The notes under the pieces were generated by a model, which did no database searches, was not told the origin of the DNA, and worked only from the letters and a program-made list of their open reading frames with translations. Shown piece by piece: positions 8,097-16,536 of a stretch of DNA of 43,129 bases. The DNA is taken from contig CADAPN010000003.1 in the NCBI GenBank assembly GCA_902789835.1, positions 1 through 43,129 of the forward strand, read 5' to 3'. The first letter of the stretch is position 1. Every line of letters begins with the position of its first letter. The stretch is from Oscillospiraceae bacterium (GTDB lineage Bacteria > Bacillota_A > Clostridia > Oscillospirales > Oscillospiraceae). A program made the position numbers and the translations under genes.

Positions 8097-8243
8097 TTAT
8101 CTTGAGAACATACTGGTATTGCGATAGTAGTCGAACATATATTGCCGATATACGCCGTTATACGGAGAATACTCCTCAAAAGGATACGGAAAGCTCTGAA
8201 ATCTGAGAGCGGCTCTGCATGCATCCAGAAATAGAAAAAACTC
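8097..8243 (-). pseudogene. C-terminal remnant of an unknown gene
   Basis: A 49-codon minus-strand frame ends in TAA at 8097-8099, six bases before the 20-bp hairpin. It reads as convincing protein, FPYPFEEYSPYNG then YRQYMFDYYRNTSMFSR, rich in Tyr, Phe and Arg. There is no start codon and a stop lies just upstream, so I read it as the surviving tail of a deleted gene. The family is not recognised. Confidence 0.3.
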
Positions 8244-8351
8244 TCAAAAGAATAGCAGGCGGTGAAATCAAAACCGCCTGCGTATATAGTTTGATAGATA
8301 CCTATTATATGTGTGTAGTTAGGGATATAGATGCTGAACTATTCTTATCGA

Positions 8352-8380
8352 AAGCATCTCTTCTGAGGTGCTTTTCCTAT
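8352..8380 (+). terminator. Weak terminator-like hairpin
   Basis: A 9-bp stem (8352-8360 with 8365-8373, one G-U), tetraloop TTCT, then TTCCTATT. Confidence 0.4.
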
Positions 8381-8430
8381 TGTTCCCTCTCTTTTTCTGT
8401 GGTATGATTCATTTGTAGAGGTGATGACGC

Positions 8431-9018
8431 TTGGCTTTTTCTTTCATTCGGGATATGGACAGTGTAATAAATATTTTGATATTTGTTATAACCGCTATCT
8501 CCTTTCTCTTCTGTTTTCGTAAAGATGGACAATGGGATTTACATAAAGGCAAGAAAAGCCTCAGGTTCTTCACAATCCTGTCGAATCTTTTCTGTGCCGT
8601 TTCCGCATTGCTATTGGTTCTTAGTTCGTCCTACTGGGCATGGCTTCTGAAATATGTCGGAACTGTGGCGGTTACTGTTACATTGTTGACCGTGATGTTC
8701 TTTCTCGGCCCCAATATGGGTTTTAAGCAGATGTTTTCCGGAAAGGATTTATATCTGCATCTATGCGGCCCTCTGCTTGCCATCGTGTCCTTCTGTTTTT
8801 TGGAACGGTGGTATGTTCTTTCCTTTTCTCTGTCTCTTCTTGGAATCCTTCCGGTTATTATTTACGGCTTTGTCTACCTGTTTGAGGTTGTCATTCTGAA
8901 AAACTGGGAAGATTTCTACGGCTATAACAAGGATGGGAATTGGAAACTCAGTATGGCCGCAATGCTCGCTGGAGGCTTTGCGGTTTGCATGTTGATTCGG
9001 ATTCTATATTCAATATAA
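8431..9018 (+). CDS. Pr6Pr/FAR-17a-like six-helix membrane protein
   Basis: 195 residues with about six membrane helices. The pattern LRFFTILSNLFCAV, then VTVTLLTVMFFLGP, and LHLCGPLLAIVSF resembles Pr6Pr-type (FAR-17a/AIG1-like) bacterial membrane proteins, with the conserved FxTxxSN and LH(x)3P motifs. Eukaryotic relatives hydrolyse fatty-acid esters of hydroxy fatty acids using a conserved Thr and His; whether this protein does so is unknown. The start is TTG 8431, chosen because GAGGTG lies seven bases upstream. ATG 8455 has no ribosome binding site but is possible. Confidence 0.55.
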   Translation: MAFSFIRDMDSVINILIFVITAISFLFCFRKDGQWDLHKGKKSLRFFTILSNLFCAVSALLLVLSSSYWAWLLKYVGTVAVTVTLLTVMFFLGPNMGFKQMFSGKDLYLHLCGPLLAIVSFCFLERWYVLSFSLSLLGILPVIIYGFVYLFEVVILKNWEDFYGYNKDGNWKLSMAAMLAGGFAVCMLIRILYSI

Positions 9019-9100
9019 AGAGCCTGGAAAGGACATGGCTGGATCTCCTGTTTCTAATTCATTATCACGTATGATGTTTGTTCTTGGATGATGTAAGTGA

Positions 9101-9226
9101 AGTAATGATCTTGATGTCTGTTCTGACATTAAATCTGCAGAGGAGGCTACGGCTTCTTTTGCGCACATTTTTCAGCATGTACTTCGAACAGCAAATTATG
9201 CTGTTTGTGCAGTAGACACTAATTAG
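9101..9226 (+). pseudogene. Possible short coding remnant
   Basis: A 41-codon frame ending at TAG 9224-9226 reads like protein (SAEEATASFAHIF, then HVLRTANYAVCAVD) but has no suitable start. The rest of the gap between 9019 and 9264 shows nothing I can name. Confidence 0.15.
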
Positions 9227-9264
9227 TTTTTTCGTAAGCTGTACAAAGTAGAAAAGGAGTTACT

Positions 9265-10815
9265 ATGATGCGTTCAAAGTGGTTGAATGATGCTGTTTTC
9301 TATGAGATCTATCCCCAGTCCTTCTATGATTCTAATGGAGATGGAATCGGAGATATCAACGGTATAATCGAAAAATTGGATTATATCAAAGACCTCGGCT
9401 GTAATGCGATCTGGATTAATCCCTGTTTTGATTCTCCCTTTAAAGATGCCGGGTACGATGTTCGTGATTATAAAAAGGTAGCTCCTCGATATGGTACCAA
9501 TGAGGACCTTTACAAACTGTTTGAACTGGCACACATAAACGGAATGCATGTTCTTCTGGATCTGGTCGCCGGCCATACATCTGAGGAGCATCCCTGGTTT
9601 CGTGAGAGCCAGAGAGCAGAGAAAAATGAATATACGGACAGATATATCTGGACAGATTTTTGCTTCAGAAGCGCATCCGGTCTGCCTTATATCGGCGGTG
9701 AAAGCGAAAGAAGCGGGGCGTATGTTTTAAACTTCTTTAAGTGCCAGCCCGCATTGAACTACGGGTTCCTAAAGAAGACAGAATCCTGGCAGACCGCAAT
9801 GAACGATCTCCCGGCGCTGGAAACCCGTGAAGCCCTGAAAGACATCATGAGATTCTGGCTCAGTCACGGCTGTGATGGTTTCCGGGTGGATATGGCCGCT
9901 TTTCTTGTCAAAAATGATGATGAAATTAAAAGCGGAACCTGTGCGATCTGGAAAGATGTCCGGAGAATGCTTGACCTGGAGTTTCCTGATGCGGTCATGC
10001 TCTCAGAATGGAGCAATCCCAAGCTTGCCCTTCCGGCCGGGTTTGATATGGATTTCTATCTGTTCGAACCAGGCAACGGGTTTACGACACTGGCCAGAGA
10101 TTATCTGAATCATGAAGGGTCAGACGCCAGCTTCTTCAAGAAAGATTCCGGCGGGTCTATTAACCGTTTTCTTGACCAGTATATGGACTGGTATGAATCA
10201 ACAAAAAGTATCGGCTATATTTCACTAATCACATGCAATCACGACACAATTCGTCCGAGCTACAATTTGGATGATAAAGAGCTTCGTCTCTTCTACTCCT
10301 TCATTTTCACAATGCCCGGTGTTCCCTTCCTTTACTATGGTGATGAAATCGGCATGCGCTATCTGGATCTCCCGACCAAAGAAGGCGGCTATTTTCGAAC
10401 TGGTTCCAGGACACCGATGCAGTGGAGCTTGGAAACAAACCTTGGATTTTCCAAGGCTGATCCAGAACAATTGTACCTTCCTGTTGATTCCGCCTCTGAT
10501 GCGCCAACAGTCTTTGACCAGGAAGCCGATTCCGACTCGCTCCTGTCTTTTGTAAAGAGACTCATCCAGCTTAGACATACCTATAAGGATCTTCAGGCAG
10601 ACGGAGACTTCCGAGTAATCTGCAGTGAACCTGGAAGGCCATTTGTTTTCCAAAGAGGTCGGCTGACAATCGCTGTAAATACAGCCGGCAAGTCTTCAAG
10701 TCTCCACATTTCTCTTCCAGACCGTCATTTGCTCTTTGCTGAAGGAGATGGAGGTTATGATCCCGCAGCCAAGCTGCTGACTCTCAATCCGCAGTCTTTC
10801 CTCATTCTTGGATAA
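9265..10815 (+). CDS. GH13 alpha-glucosidase/alpha-amylase family enzyme
   Basis: A 516-residue cytoplasmic (no signal peptide) GH13 protein. The (beta/alpha)8 barrel starts at VFYEIYPQSF. Region I is DLVAGH (99-104), where most relatives have a PNH or xNH triplet. Region II is DGFRVDMAAF with nucleophile D209. Region III is MLSEWSN with acid/base E248. Region IV is CNHD with D327. The EIYPQSFYDSNGDGIGD opening and length place it with oligo-1,6-glucosidase, trehalose-6-phosphate hydrolase or amylosucrase-like enzymes acting on short alpha-glucosides. It starts at ATG 9265 behind AAAAGGAGTTACT. No transporter or regulator is adjacent, so the substrate is open. Confidence 0.9.
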   Translation: MMRSKWLNDAVFYEIYPQSFYDSNGDGIGDINGIIEKLDYIKDLGCNAIWINPCFDSPFKDAGYDVRDYKKVAPRYGTNEDLYKLFELAHINGMHVLLDLVAGHTSEEHPWFRESQRAEKNEYTDRYIWTDFCFRSASGLPYIGGESERSGAYVLNFFKCQPALNYGFLKKTESWQTAMNDLPALETREALKDIMRFWLSHGCDGFRVDMAAFLVKNDDEIKSGTCAIWKDVRRMLDLEFPDAVMLSEWSNPKLALPAGFDMDFYLFEPGNGFTTLARDYLNHEGSDASFFKKDSGGSINRFLDQYMDWYESTKSIGYISLITCNHDTIRPSYNLDDKELRLFYSFIFTMPGVPFLYYGDEIGMRYLDLPTKEGGYFRTGSRTPMQWSLETNLGFSKADPEQLYLPVDSASDAPTVFDQEADSDSLLSFVKRLIQLRHTYKDLQADGDFRVICSEPGRPFVFQRGRLTIAVNTAGKSSSLHISLPDRHLLFAEGDGGYDPAAKLLTLNPQSFLILG

Positions 10816-10832
10816 TTGTTTACACCAAAATG

Positions 10833-10880
10833 GCAAAGAAGGTTTCACTCTCTGAAAAGAGAAGAAACCTTCTTTTGCTT
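10833..10880. terminator. Bidirectional terminator between convergent genes
   Basis: GCAAAGAAGGTTTC (10833-10846) pairs with the GAAACCTTCTTTTGC arm (about 10864-10878), with one bulged T. It serves the GH13 gene and, on the other strand, overlaps the end of the acyltransferase pseudogene. Confidence 0.75.
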
Positions 10881-12140
10881 TATGGTTCATGGAAAGCTGC
10901 TGCGTCGTTGTCCATTGCCTGTTTCATTTGAAATGGGATTCCGTGCTTCCTGAGCTGATCAAGAAATCCCTGAACCATGTTGTCTTCAGAAAAGCTCTGG
11001 TGGATCGTCAGGAAAATCTTTCCATTCACTGCAGCAATTTCTACAAGAAAATCATTTGCGATCGGGACATGAGTCCAAAATTCAAGAATATAGGGCTCTA
11101 ATGATTTGTATTTCCATTTTCCAACATAGCTCACCATATAGGAAAACAGCCTTTTGCCGCCCGCGAGCATTTGCCCAAAGGCATTTTTTCTTGCTTCATA
11201 TGTTGGGGCCATCGCGAGGACCATGCGGTTTCGGCTGGCTCCTATTGTCATTGCCCCTGCAACGCGCTGCTCATCGCTTTGAATAAAAGTAATTCCACGA
11301 TAAACCGTACACTGACGGTCAAACGGCATTGCTCTTATGCGGTCATTGAAATTGAAAAACACAGTATTTACGCAGTTATGATGGGTCTTTGGAAAATGGA
11401 GCATCGGCCTCCCATTAATAATGTAAGAACTCGTGATCGGCTTGCTGCGCTCAGGATACATCTCATCCAGCGCATGCGCGATCAATAGAGAAATCATGGT
11501 TCCCGGACTCGCATCATTTGCAGAAGTAAAGCGCATGAAAGCTTCTTCAGGTATTTCTATATCCCATACTTTCGGCGTTGAAGGTGTCATTTCTCCGTCT
11601 TCGATCATGGAAAACGCAGGATCCACACGCGGCTTTGGAATCTGTTCCGGAGCTAAGCTTGGCAGGTAATCCTGCGGGTCTGTGCTTTCTTCCGGTTCCA
11701 CCGGATCTTCAAGAGTTCTAATGCCAGTGTGATCTGAAATTCCGTAGCGCCCTGCGCAGTAATAGAATAGAAGCGTTGACAGAACCATATACATTCCGGT
11801 TCCATCAGAAATGCCGTGATATATGTCCAGATGAATGCGGTCATCTTTATAGCAGACTGCCCAGACATGAAAGTTTGACTGCTCTGAATTCAGAGATCTG
11901 AGCATCGGTATTCAGCAGTACAACAGGATTCGGGTTTTCCTCATAGTAGAGGGTTTCAGAGTCTTTTCTCATACGGACTGACAGAAAAGAAAACCTCTGC
12001 TGTGTCTTTCTAAGCGCATCTGAAAGGATCACACCGTCAATCTGGTCTGTCAGCTTTACTGTCAATCGAACCGCATAATCCAGATGCAGCCCAAAACTCC
12101 CGTAAACGTGCAGCAGATCCCCTGTCGTAATTTGTTTCAT
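10880..12140 (-). pseudogene. Condensation-type acyltransferase, frameshifted
   Basis: Two frames together make a 419-residue relative of the intact acyltransferase at 18092-19360. The first half starts at ATG 12140 (MKQITTGDLL) behind GAGGATGATTTGAG and runs to about the NPVVLLNTD segment. The second half continues from SEQSNFHVWAVCYK and contains HGISDGTG, the counterpart of the condensation-domain HxxxDG catalytic motif. The frames switch between 11911 and 11847, most likely near 11905. Deleting one base restores a single frame. There is no long homopolymer at the site, so a real mutation is as likely as a read error. The family covers CoA-dependent acyltransferases, wax-ester synthases and NRPS condensation domains. 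Confidence 0.7.
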
Positions 12141-12166
12141 CTCAAATCATCCTCTTTTCTTTTCCT

Positions 12167-12292
12167 TCAGCAGAAAACCAGATTGATAGACGGCCGCACA
12201 CAGGTTTTATTTGCTTCCAGATCGTATTCCGGACTCTCTTCCGGTTTCCCGGCTTCTTCGCCGGTCTTATGTCCTGCCGTAAGCTTTCTCAT
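12167..12292 (-). CDS. Small ORF upstream of the acyltransferase pseudogene
   Basis: 41 codons from ATG 12292, preceded by AGGAGTAT, reading MRKLTAGHKTGEEAGKPEES and ending INLVFC. The charged, Glu-rich middle and 26-base spacing to the next start are compatible with a small co-transcribed protein, but the Shine-Dalgarno spacing is short and nothing homologous comes to mind. It may also be a remnant. Confidence 0.25.
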   Translation of the reverse strand: MRKLTAGHKTGEEAGKPEESPEYDLEANKTCVRPSINLVFC

Positions 12293-12375
12293 ATACTCCT
12301 GCTATGTTTGTTTTCTCCGTAAGAACTCTGTCATGAAGTATAGCACAAAGTGCGCAAAAAATGTAGATGTACTCG

Positions 12376-12405
12376 TTGCCAGATGTATGTTATCAATGAT
12401 ATTAT
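12376..12405 (+). promoter_or_regulatory. Candidate thpR promoter
   Basis: TTGCCA (12376-12381) and TATTAT (12400-12405), 18-base spacer, about 73 bases before the thpR start. A short hairpin (TTCCC/GGGAA arms, about 12416-12433) lies between promoter and gene. Confidence 0.5.
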
Positions 12406-12477
12406 AAGCATGCCTTTCCCCTTTTTTAAAGGGAATGTAACGCCAATGCTGATTTCAAAGGACTCTTTTATAGAAAA

Positions 12478-12972
12478 ATGAGACTGTTTATTGCGATTAA
12501 GCTGAATTCTGAGATTCGAAACACGTTGACCGCTGCGCAGCAGCGTCTGATTCGTCGCGGAATCAGGGGAAACTATACCGGTACGGATAATTTACACGTT
12601 ACGCTTGCATTTATCGGAGAATATGATAATCCTGATTTTATCACGGAAGTTCTATCTGAAGTCTCCTTTTCACCGTTCACGATTTCTCTTTCCGGTCTTG
12701 GTCATTTTGGGAACTTATGGTGGATTGGACTCGATGATAATGCTGAGCTGCTTTCCTATGTAAACCGCCTGCGCAAGGCGCTTTCTGAAGCTGGCATTCC
12801 TTTTGACAAGAAGAAGTTTTCCCCTCATATTACTCTGATCCGCAAGGCGGTCGGAGCCCTTCCTCTTGTTTCCATTCCCAAAGTGCAAATGAAGGTAGAG
12901 CATATTTCTCTGATGCGCTCAGAGAGAGGCACGAACGGAATGATCTATACCGAAATCGGGAGGAATCGATGA
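12478..12972 (+). CDS. thpR: RNA 2',3'-cyclic phosphodiesterase
   Basis: A 164-residue LigT/ThpR member of the 2H phosphoesterase family. It opens with MRLFIAIKL, typical of the family, and carries the two catalytic HxT motifs, H40-V-T42 (HVTL) and H117-I-T119 (HITL), with FSP before the second. The enzyme opens 2',3'-cyclic phosphates at RNA ends. The Shine-Dalgarno sequence is poor (AAAGGA is about 15 bases away), so translation may be weak. The stop codon overlaps an ATG (ATGA at 12969) that leads only into the truncated protease remnant. Confidence 0.9.
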   Translation: MRLFIAIKLNSEIRNTLTAAQQRLIRRGIRGNYTGTDNLHVTLAFIGEYDNPDFITEVLSEVSFSPFTISLSGLGHFGNLWWIGLDDNAELLSYVNRLRKALSEAGIPFDKKKFSPHITLIRKAVGALPLVSIPKVQMKVEHISLMRSERGTNGMIYTEIGRNR

Positions 12973-12999
12973 GCAGGATCCGGCATGTCAATTTGATGG

Positions 13000-13285
13000 A
13001 CTTTATAGAGGGCGGGGATTCAGGAATTCCTTCCGCAGTGTCATCCAGGGCAATCTGAAACGCATCACGGTAGGCCGATATACCGGGCTTCGGGCAATTT
13101 TGCTCTCCTCCCTGATTTTTTCGGGCCTGCACATCCATTTCGGCTTCCTGTTCATGGAGGGTGCCGCCGTCTTGGCCGGACTGGAAGGCATTCTCTATGA
13201 GAAGCATCAGAATATACTTGGCGTGTGGATCGTTCACTGGGCCTTCGGGGTCACCGGAACCCTGCTGTGCCTGATTGACCATTGA
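13000..13285 (+). pseudogene. C-terminal fragment of a CPBP (CAAX-like) intramembrane protease
   Basis: The frame ending at TGA 13283-13285 encodes LLSSLIFSGLHIHFGFL, two more hydrophobic stretches, LEGILYEKHQNILGVWIVHW and AFGVTGTLLC. This matches the last two motifs of CPBP proteases, the helix with the metal-binding histidine (SGLH) and the HW-containing final helix. The EExxxR motif and all upstream helices are missing, and no start codon with a ribosome binding site exists in this frame. It abuts the thpR stop codon. The coding style changes here from AT-rich to GC-rich, so I read it as the scar of a deletion or an insertion border. Confidence 0.55.
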
Positions 13286-13671
13286 TTGTCAGCTGATCGC
13301 AGCATAGAGAACCGCTTCCCTCGGGATATTATTCTTCTGTCGTGGCCAGCTTCGGTCTTGGGGACCGGAGCGAGACACACAGCGCCGATTTCGGCATTTT
13401 TCCCCGGAACCCGACCGGTTTCCAAAACAAAACAGAACGCGATTGCATCAGAGGGCGATGAACGCCCGACACGCTGCTGTCGCGTTCTGTTCTTTTATTC
13501 CGTCCCGGGCGGCAACGCTGAATTTCAATCCGGCTTACCGGGTCGCATCTCGCAGACTTTTATCTTTGTGTGATAGAATCGAAAGCGGAAAATGTCAAAG
13601 AACCCCGCCGTTCTTATCAATCTGCTTTGATTTCATCGGCCGCCCAATGGCGCTGTTGTGGGGCGTTCTCC
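13286..13671. other. Intergenic region holding terminators only
   Basis: No credible gene. It holds the large hairpin at 13431-13491 and a smaller AAGAAC/GTTCTT hairpin at 13598-13615, which on the minus strand lies just downstream of the symporter gene. Confidence 0.5.
13431..13500. terminator. Large bidirectional terminator-like hairpin
   Basis: Arms AACAGAACGCGA (13431-13442) and TCGCGTTCTGTT (13480-13491) pair perfectly over 12 bases. The 37-base loop contains a second hairpin, GGGCGATGAACGCCC. T-rich tracts flank both ends (CTTTTATT on plus, TTGTTTTGG on minus). Confidence 0.7.
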
Positions 13672-15156
13672 TTATTTTTTCACCCCGGCGTTTTCCGGAT
13701 TCCAGAGCTTGTCATAGGAGAAGCCGGTCACTTTTTCCAATGCGGCCTTTTCTTTTTCGGTCACTTCTTCCGCTTCCAGTCCCTTGCGTCTGGCGATGTC
13801 CTTCTGGACCATTCTGAACTCCTTCTCGGTCACAGGGAAGATCCACGCGCAGATAAGCAGCAGTGCCGACATGAAGGCCGGAGCCAGCACATAGCAGATT
13901 CCGATGCCGTGCTGGGTCGCCGCGGACTGTTCAAGTCCCGCACTTGCAAGCGCCTCATCGTAACGTACAGCCGTGAGCATGAAGCCGATGATTGCCACGG
14001 AGAGGCCGGACGCAATCTTTCTGATAAATGTGGCCATGCTGGACACGATGCCCGGCCTGCGGATCGACGTAATCAGTTCGTCGATGTCCGTCATATCAGC
14101 CATGATCGCAAAGATTCCCGTAAGGGAGCCGGCGTTGCCCAGTCCGATCAGTGCGGCAAGCGCCAGAATTGGGACAAGAGGCGCGCCATGATGCGAGAAG
14201 GCCAGAAGCCCCAGGACGCCGGCAAGCCTCAAGGGCGCGGCAATCACGATCGCCAGCTTCTTGGACGTTTTGCTCATAACCGGCCCGAAGATAAGCATGC
14301 CGACGAGCTGAGCGATCATCAGGACGGCAAGGATCGGGATGTAGTAGGCGGGATAAGCGCCGAGAGCGTGCTGGACATAGTAAACGGCCATTCCCGAAAT
14401 GAAGTCCATGCCGCCCTGGCCGAAAAGGTAGAGCCCCAGGAAGATCAGGAACGAACGGCTTCTGAACACGCTGGCCGCCTGAATGAAACTCTCTGCGAGC
14501 GTCATCTTGACTGGCGCCTTCTGCTTCTCCCACGTGCCGAAGAACACGGTGATCGAGCATACGAAGAAAAGCACACCAAAGAGGATCATGCACTTCATGT
14601 ACTGCGACGGGTCGTTCGTCTGCTTGATGATCATGCCCGGAACCAGTCCGCAGACGGCGGCGCCGAGCGTCGAGAACACCATACGCATATTGGAAAACCT
14701 TGCGCGCATCGCATAGTCATCCATCATGTCCGGAAGCAGTCCGTTGTACGGCACGCTCAGCACCGTGAAGCCCGTGTTGAACAGGCAGTACATCACAACG
14801 TAAAAGACATAGTTCGCCGTCATGGACGATGCGTGGATATCGATCCACATAATCACGAAGGTGAGCGCCGACGCGATGCTTCCCACCAGAATGTAGAACC
14901 GCTTCGGCCCGTATTTCGACTCGGTTCTCTCAACAATGTTGCCCATGATGGGGTCTGTGATGGCATCCCAGATCTTTCCGATCATCGGGATCGTACCGGC
15001 AAGCGCCGCGTTCATGCCGAGAGCGTCGGTCAGGAAGACGATGAAGAACGCGTTGATGATGACGAAGCATCCTCCTCCAAAGATCTCACCCACGCCGTAA
15101 GCCAATCTGCTAAGGAAACCGTAGCTCGGCTTTCTGCCGCTGATTTTCTCTTCCAT
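13672..15156 (-). CDS. GPH-family sugar:cation symporter
   Basis: A 494-residue, 12-helix transporter of the glycoside-pentoside-hexuronide family (MelB-like, MFS_2). Diagnostic segments are the N-terminal RLAYGVGE, the loop AITDPIMGNIVERT with the cation-site aspartate, YGPKRFYILVGS, and VPYNGLLPDMMDD after helix 4. GPH proteins import sugars or glycosides with Na+ or H+. The start ATG 15156 is behind GAGGAGGAAAA, and a strong promoter lies about 50 bases upstream. No glycosidase or kinase is adjacent; the nearest is the GH13 enzyme 3 kb away. The substrate is therefore open. Confidence 0.9.
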   Translation of the reverse strand: MEEKISGRKPSYGFLSRLAYGVGEIFGGGCFVIINAFFIVFLTDALGMNAALAGTIPMIGKIWDAITDPIMGNIVERTESKYGPKRFYILVGSIASALTFVIMWIDIHASSMTANYVFYVVMYCLFNTGFTVLSVPYNGLLPDMMDDYAMRARFSNMRMVFSTLGAAVCGLVPGMIIKQTNDPSQYMKCMILFGVLFFVCSITVFFGTWEKQKAPVKMTLAESFIQAASVFRSRSFLIFLGLYLFGQGGMDFISGMAVYYVQHALGAYPAYYIPILAVLMIAQLVGMLIFGPVMSKTSKKLAIVIAAPLRLAGVLGLLAFSHHGAPLVPILALAALIGLGNAGSLTGIFAIMADMTDIDELITSIRRPGIVSSMATFIRKIASGLSVAIIGFMLTAVRYDEALASAGLEQSAATQHGIGICYVLAPAFMSALLLICAWIFPVTEKEFRMVQKDIARRKGLEAEEVTEKEKAALEKVTGFSYDKLWNPENAGVKK

Positions 15157-15204
15157 TTTTCCTCCTCATTCTCTGGCCTGCTGGCAGACCGTTATTCCAG
15201 TTTG

Positions 15205-15233
15205 ATTCTATCAGATTTTCAGGCATAAAGCAA
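15205..15233 (-). promoter_or_regulatory. Promoter for the GPH symporter
   Basis: Minus strand TTGCTT (15233-15228), 17 bases, TAGAAT (15210-15205). Confidence 0.6.
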
Positions 15234-15490
15234 CTCCTGAAGCGCTCCGATGTCTCAGGAACCGAAACGAAAGAACCGCGAATAACACGTAAACTGAACA
15301 AGAGAGCCAGTGGTCCAAACCATTACCTTTCTTCTCTTACCCGTCGAAGATTATCACCCACGCCTGCTCTTGAGTGTTCCCGTCAATTGTGCTACACTCA
15401 TGTACGGTGGAATGCCGACCGGCATGTGAAAACGGTATTTCGGGCTTCTGCTTTTGTATCATCTCGCGGAAGGAGCAGCGTGTTTCGATT

Positions 15491-15514
15491 GTCAAATGCT
15501 TGCGGGCATTTGAC
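15491..15514 (+). promoter_or_regulatory. Hairpin in the leader of the U32-like gene
   Basis: A perfect 9-bp stem (GTCAAATGC / GCATTTGAC) with a 6-base loop ends 17 bases before the start codon at 15532. It is close enough to affect ribosome access. The rest of 15234-15490 shows no gene. Confidence 0.5.
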
Positions 15515-15531
15515 GATGCGAAAGACTCATT

Positions 15532-16425
15532 ATGAAGGCTTATTATCATCTTCCCGGACTGTTTGAATTTTATGACCTATATCGCATTTTTCTGCCGCTG
15601 TTTTACAATCACAGGGAGTATTTTTATGACTGGTGCGAGATCGGCTCCATCTATGGCTCTCCCGCCGACTGTCTCTGGGGCGGCGGCCGCGTCGGCTTTG
15701 GCGACAACCGGCCGGAGGACGTGGCGGAACTTATGCAGGCCCATGGGATTTCCGCCCGCCTCACCTTCAGCAATTCTCTGCTCCGTCCCGAGCATCTTTC
15801 AGATCGGAATTGCAACGCTCTTTGCGCCTTGTTTGAAACCGGCGGGCCGGTCCGAAACGGTGTGATTCTCTGTTCGGATCTCCTGCTGGATTATCTTCGG
15901 GAGCGCTATCCCGCCTTTTATTTTGTCTCATCGACAACAAAGGTCCTGACGGAATTTCATCAATTGGAAGCGGAGCTGAACCGTCCGGAATTCCGTTACG
16001 TCGTTCCGGATTTTCGCCTGAACAAAGCATTTGACCGTCTGAACACTCTGTCCGGTGCTCAGAAACAGAAAGTGGAGTTTCTCTGCAATGAATGCTGCCG
16101 GATCGGCTGTCCCGATCGGAAGGCGTGCTACGAGTCCGTCAGCCGAAAAAATCTCGGAGAGGACTGTCCGGAGCATGTCTGTACATCACCGAACGCGGAG
16201 AGAGGCTATCGGTTTTCCGATGCCATGCAGAACCCGGCCTTTATCGGGCTCGAGGAGATTCAAAACATCTATCTTCCCAAGGGCTTTTCCCACTTCAAGA
16301 TCGAAGGCAGAAGCCTCGGCAGTGCTCTGATTCTGGAATTCTTGCTCTACTACATGACAAAGCCGGAGGCGCAGCTGAGAGTCCGGGAAGAGATTTATCT
16401 GGACAACTCCCTGGATCTGTTTTAA
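15532..16425 (+). CDS. U32 peptidase-like protein, probable iron-sulfur protein
   Basis: The 297-residue protein shows the C-terminal FKIEGR motif (255-260) typical of the U32 'peptidase' family. A cysteine cluster precedes it (C185, C188, C189, C193, C199 within CNECCRIGCPDRKACYE). Characterised U32 members (UbiU/UbiV, TrhP, RlhA) are [4Fe-4S] RNA or quinone hydroxylation proteins rather than proteases, and hold the cluster through four such cysteines. The N-terminal half (PADCLWGGGRVGFG) differs from standard U32 proteins, and the length is shorter than most. It sits alone between the symporter and a terminator. Start ATG 15532 has only a weak GAAAGA upstream. Confidence 0.6.
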   Translation: MKAYYHLPGLFEFYDLYRIFLPLFYNHREYFYDWCEIGSIYGSPADCLWGGGRVGFGDNRPEDVAELMQAHGISARLTFSNSLLRPEHLSDRNCNALCALFETGGPVRNGVILCSDLLLDYLRERYPAFYFVSSTTKVLTEFHQLEAELNRPEFRYVVPDFRLNKAFDRLNTLSGAQKQKVEFLCNECCRIGCPDRKACYESVSRKNLGEDCPEHVCTSPNAERGYRFSDAMQNPAFIGLEEIQNIYLPKGFSHFKIEGRSLGSALILEFLLYYMTKPEAQLRVREEIYLDNSLDLF

Positions 16426-16490
16426 GCGATCCGCTGACTGACGCAGGAAGCCGGCACTTCATGCAATTCCCTTCACGGACAGCCTGCAGG

Positions 16491-16536
16491 TAAAAGGAGA
16501 CATCCGCCCTTTGAAGGACGGATGTCTCCTTTTCAG
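16491..16536. terminator. Strong bidirectional terminator
   Basis: AAAAGGAGACATCCG (16492-16506) pairs perfectly with 16519-16533, so each strand ends the stem in TTTT. It separates the convergent U32-like and esterase genes. Confidence 0.9.

Larger units (their letters stand above)
7886..8430. other. Long intergenic region with hairpins and a gene remnant
   Basis: No intact gene is convincing here. It contains a 20-bp hairpin (8037-8091), a minus-strand coding remnant (8097-8243), a perfect 9-bp hairpin with 9-base loop (8255-8281), and a terminator-like hairpin (8352-8373). A 62-codon plus-strand frame at 8219 runs antisense over the remnant and through both smaller hairpins, so I do not count it as a gene. 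Confidence 0.5.

Noticed and set aside
8219..8407. 62-codon plus-strand frame
   Set aside because: It runs antisense over part of a better-looking minus-strand remnant and through two hairpins, and has no ribosome binding site.
9019..9264. Riboswitch or T-box leader before the GH13 gene
   Set aside because: Only a small ACAGCA/TGCTGT hairpin is visible, with no conserved aptamer or T-box motif.
1..13000. Prophage or integrative element
   Set aside because: No integrase, transposase, phage structural or conjugation gene and no tRNA attachment site can be seen, so the accessory character of this half is stated without naming an element.
13570..15228. A 552-codon open frame on the plus strand
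   Set aside because: It lies antisense to the GPH symporter, is rich in His, Arg and Asp as expected of a GC-rich shadow frame, and has no family resemblance or ribosome binding site.
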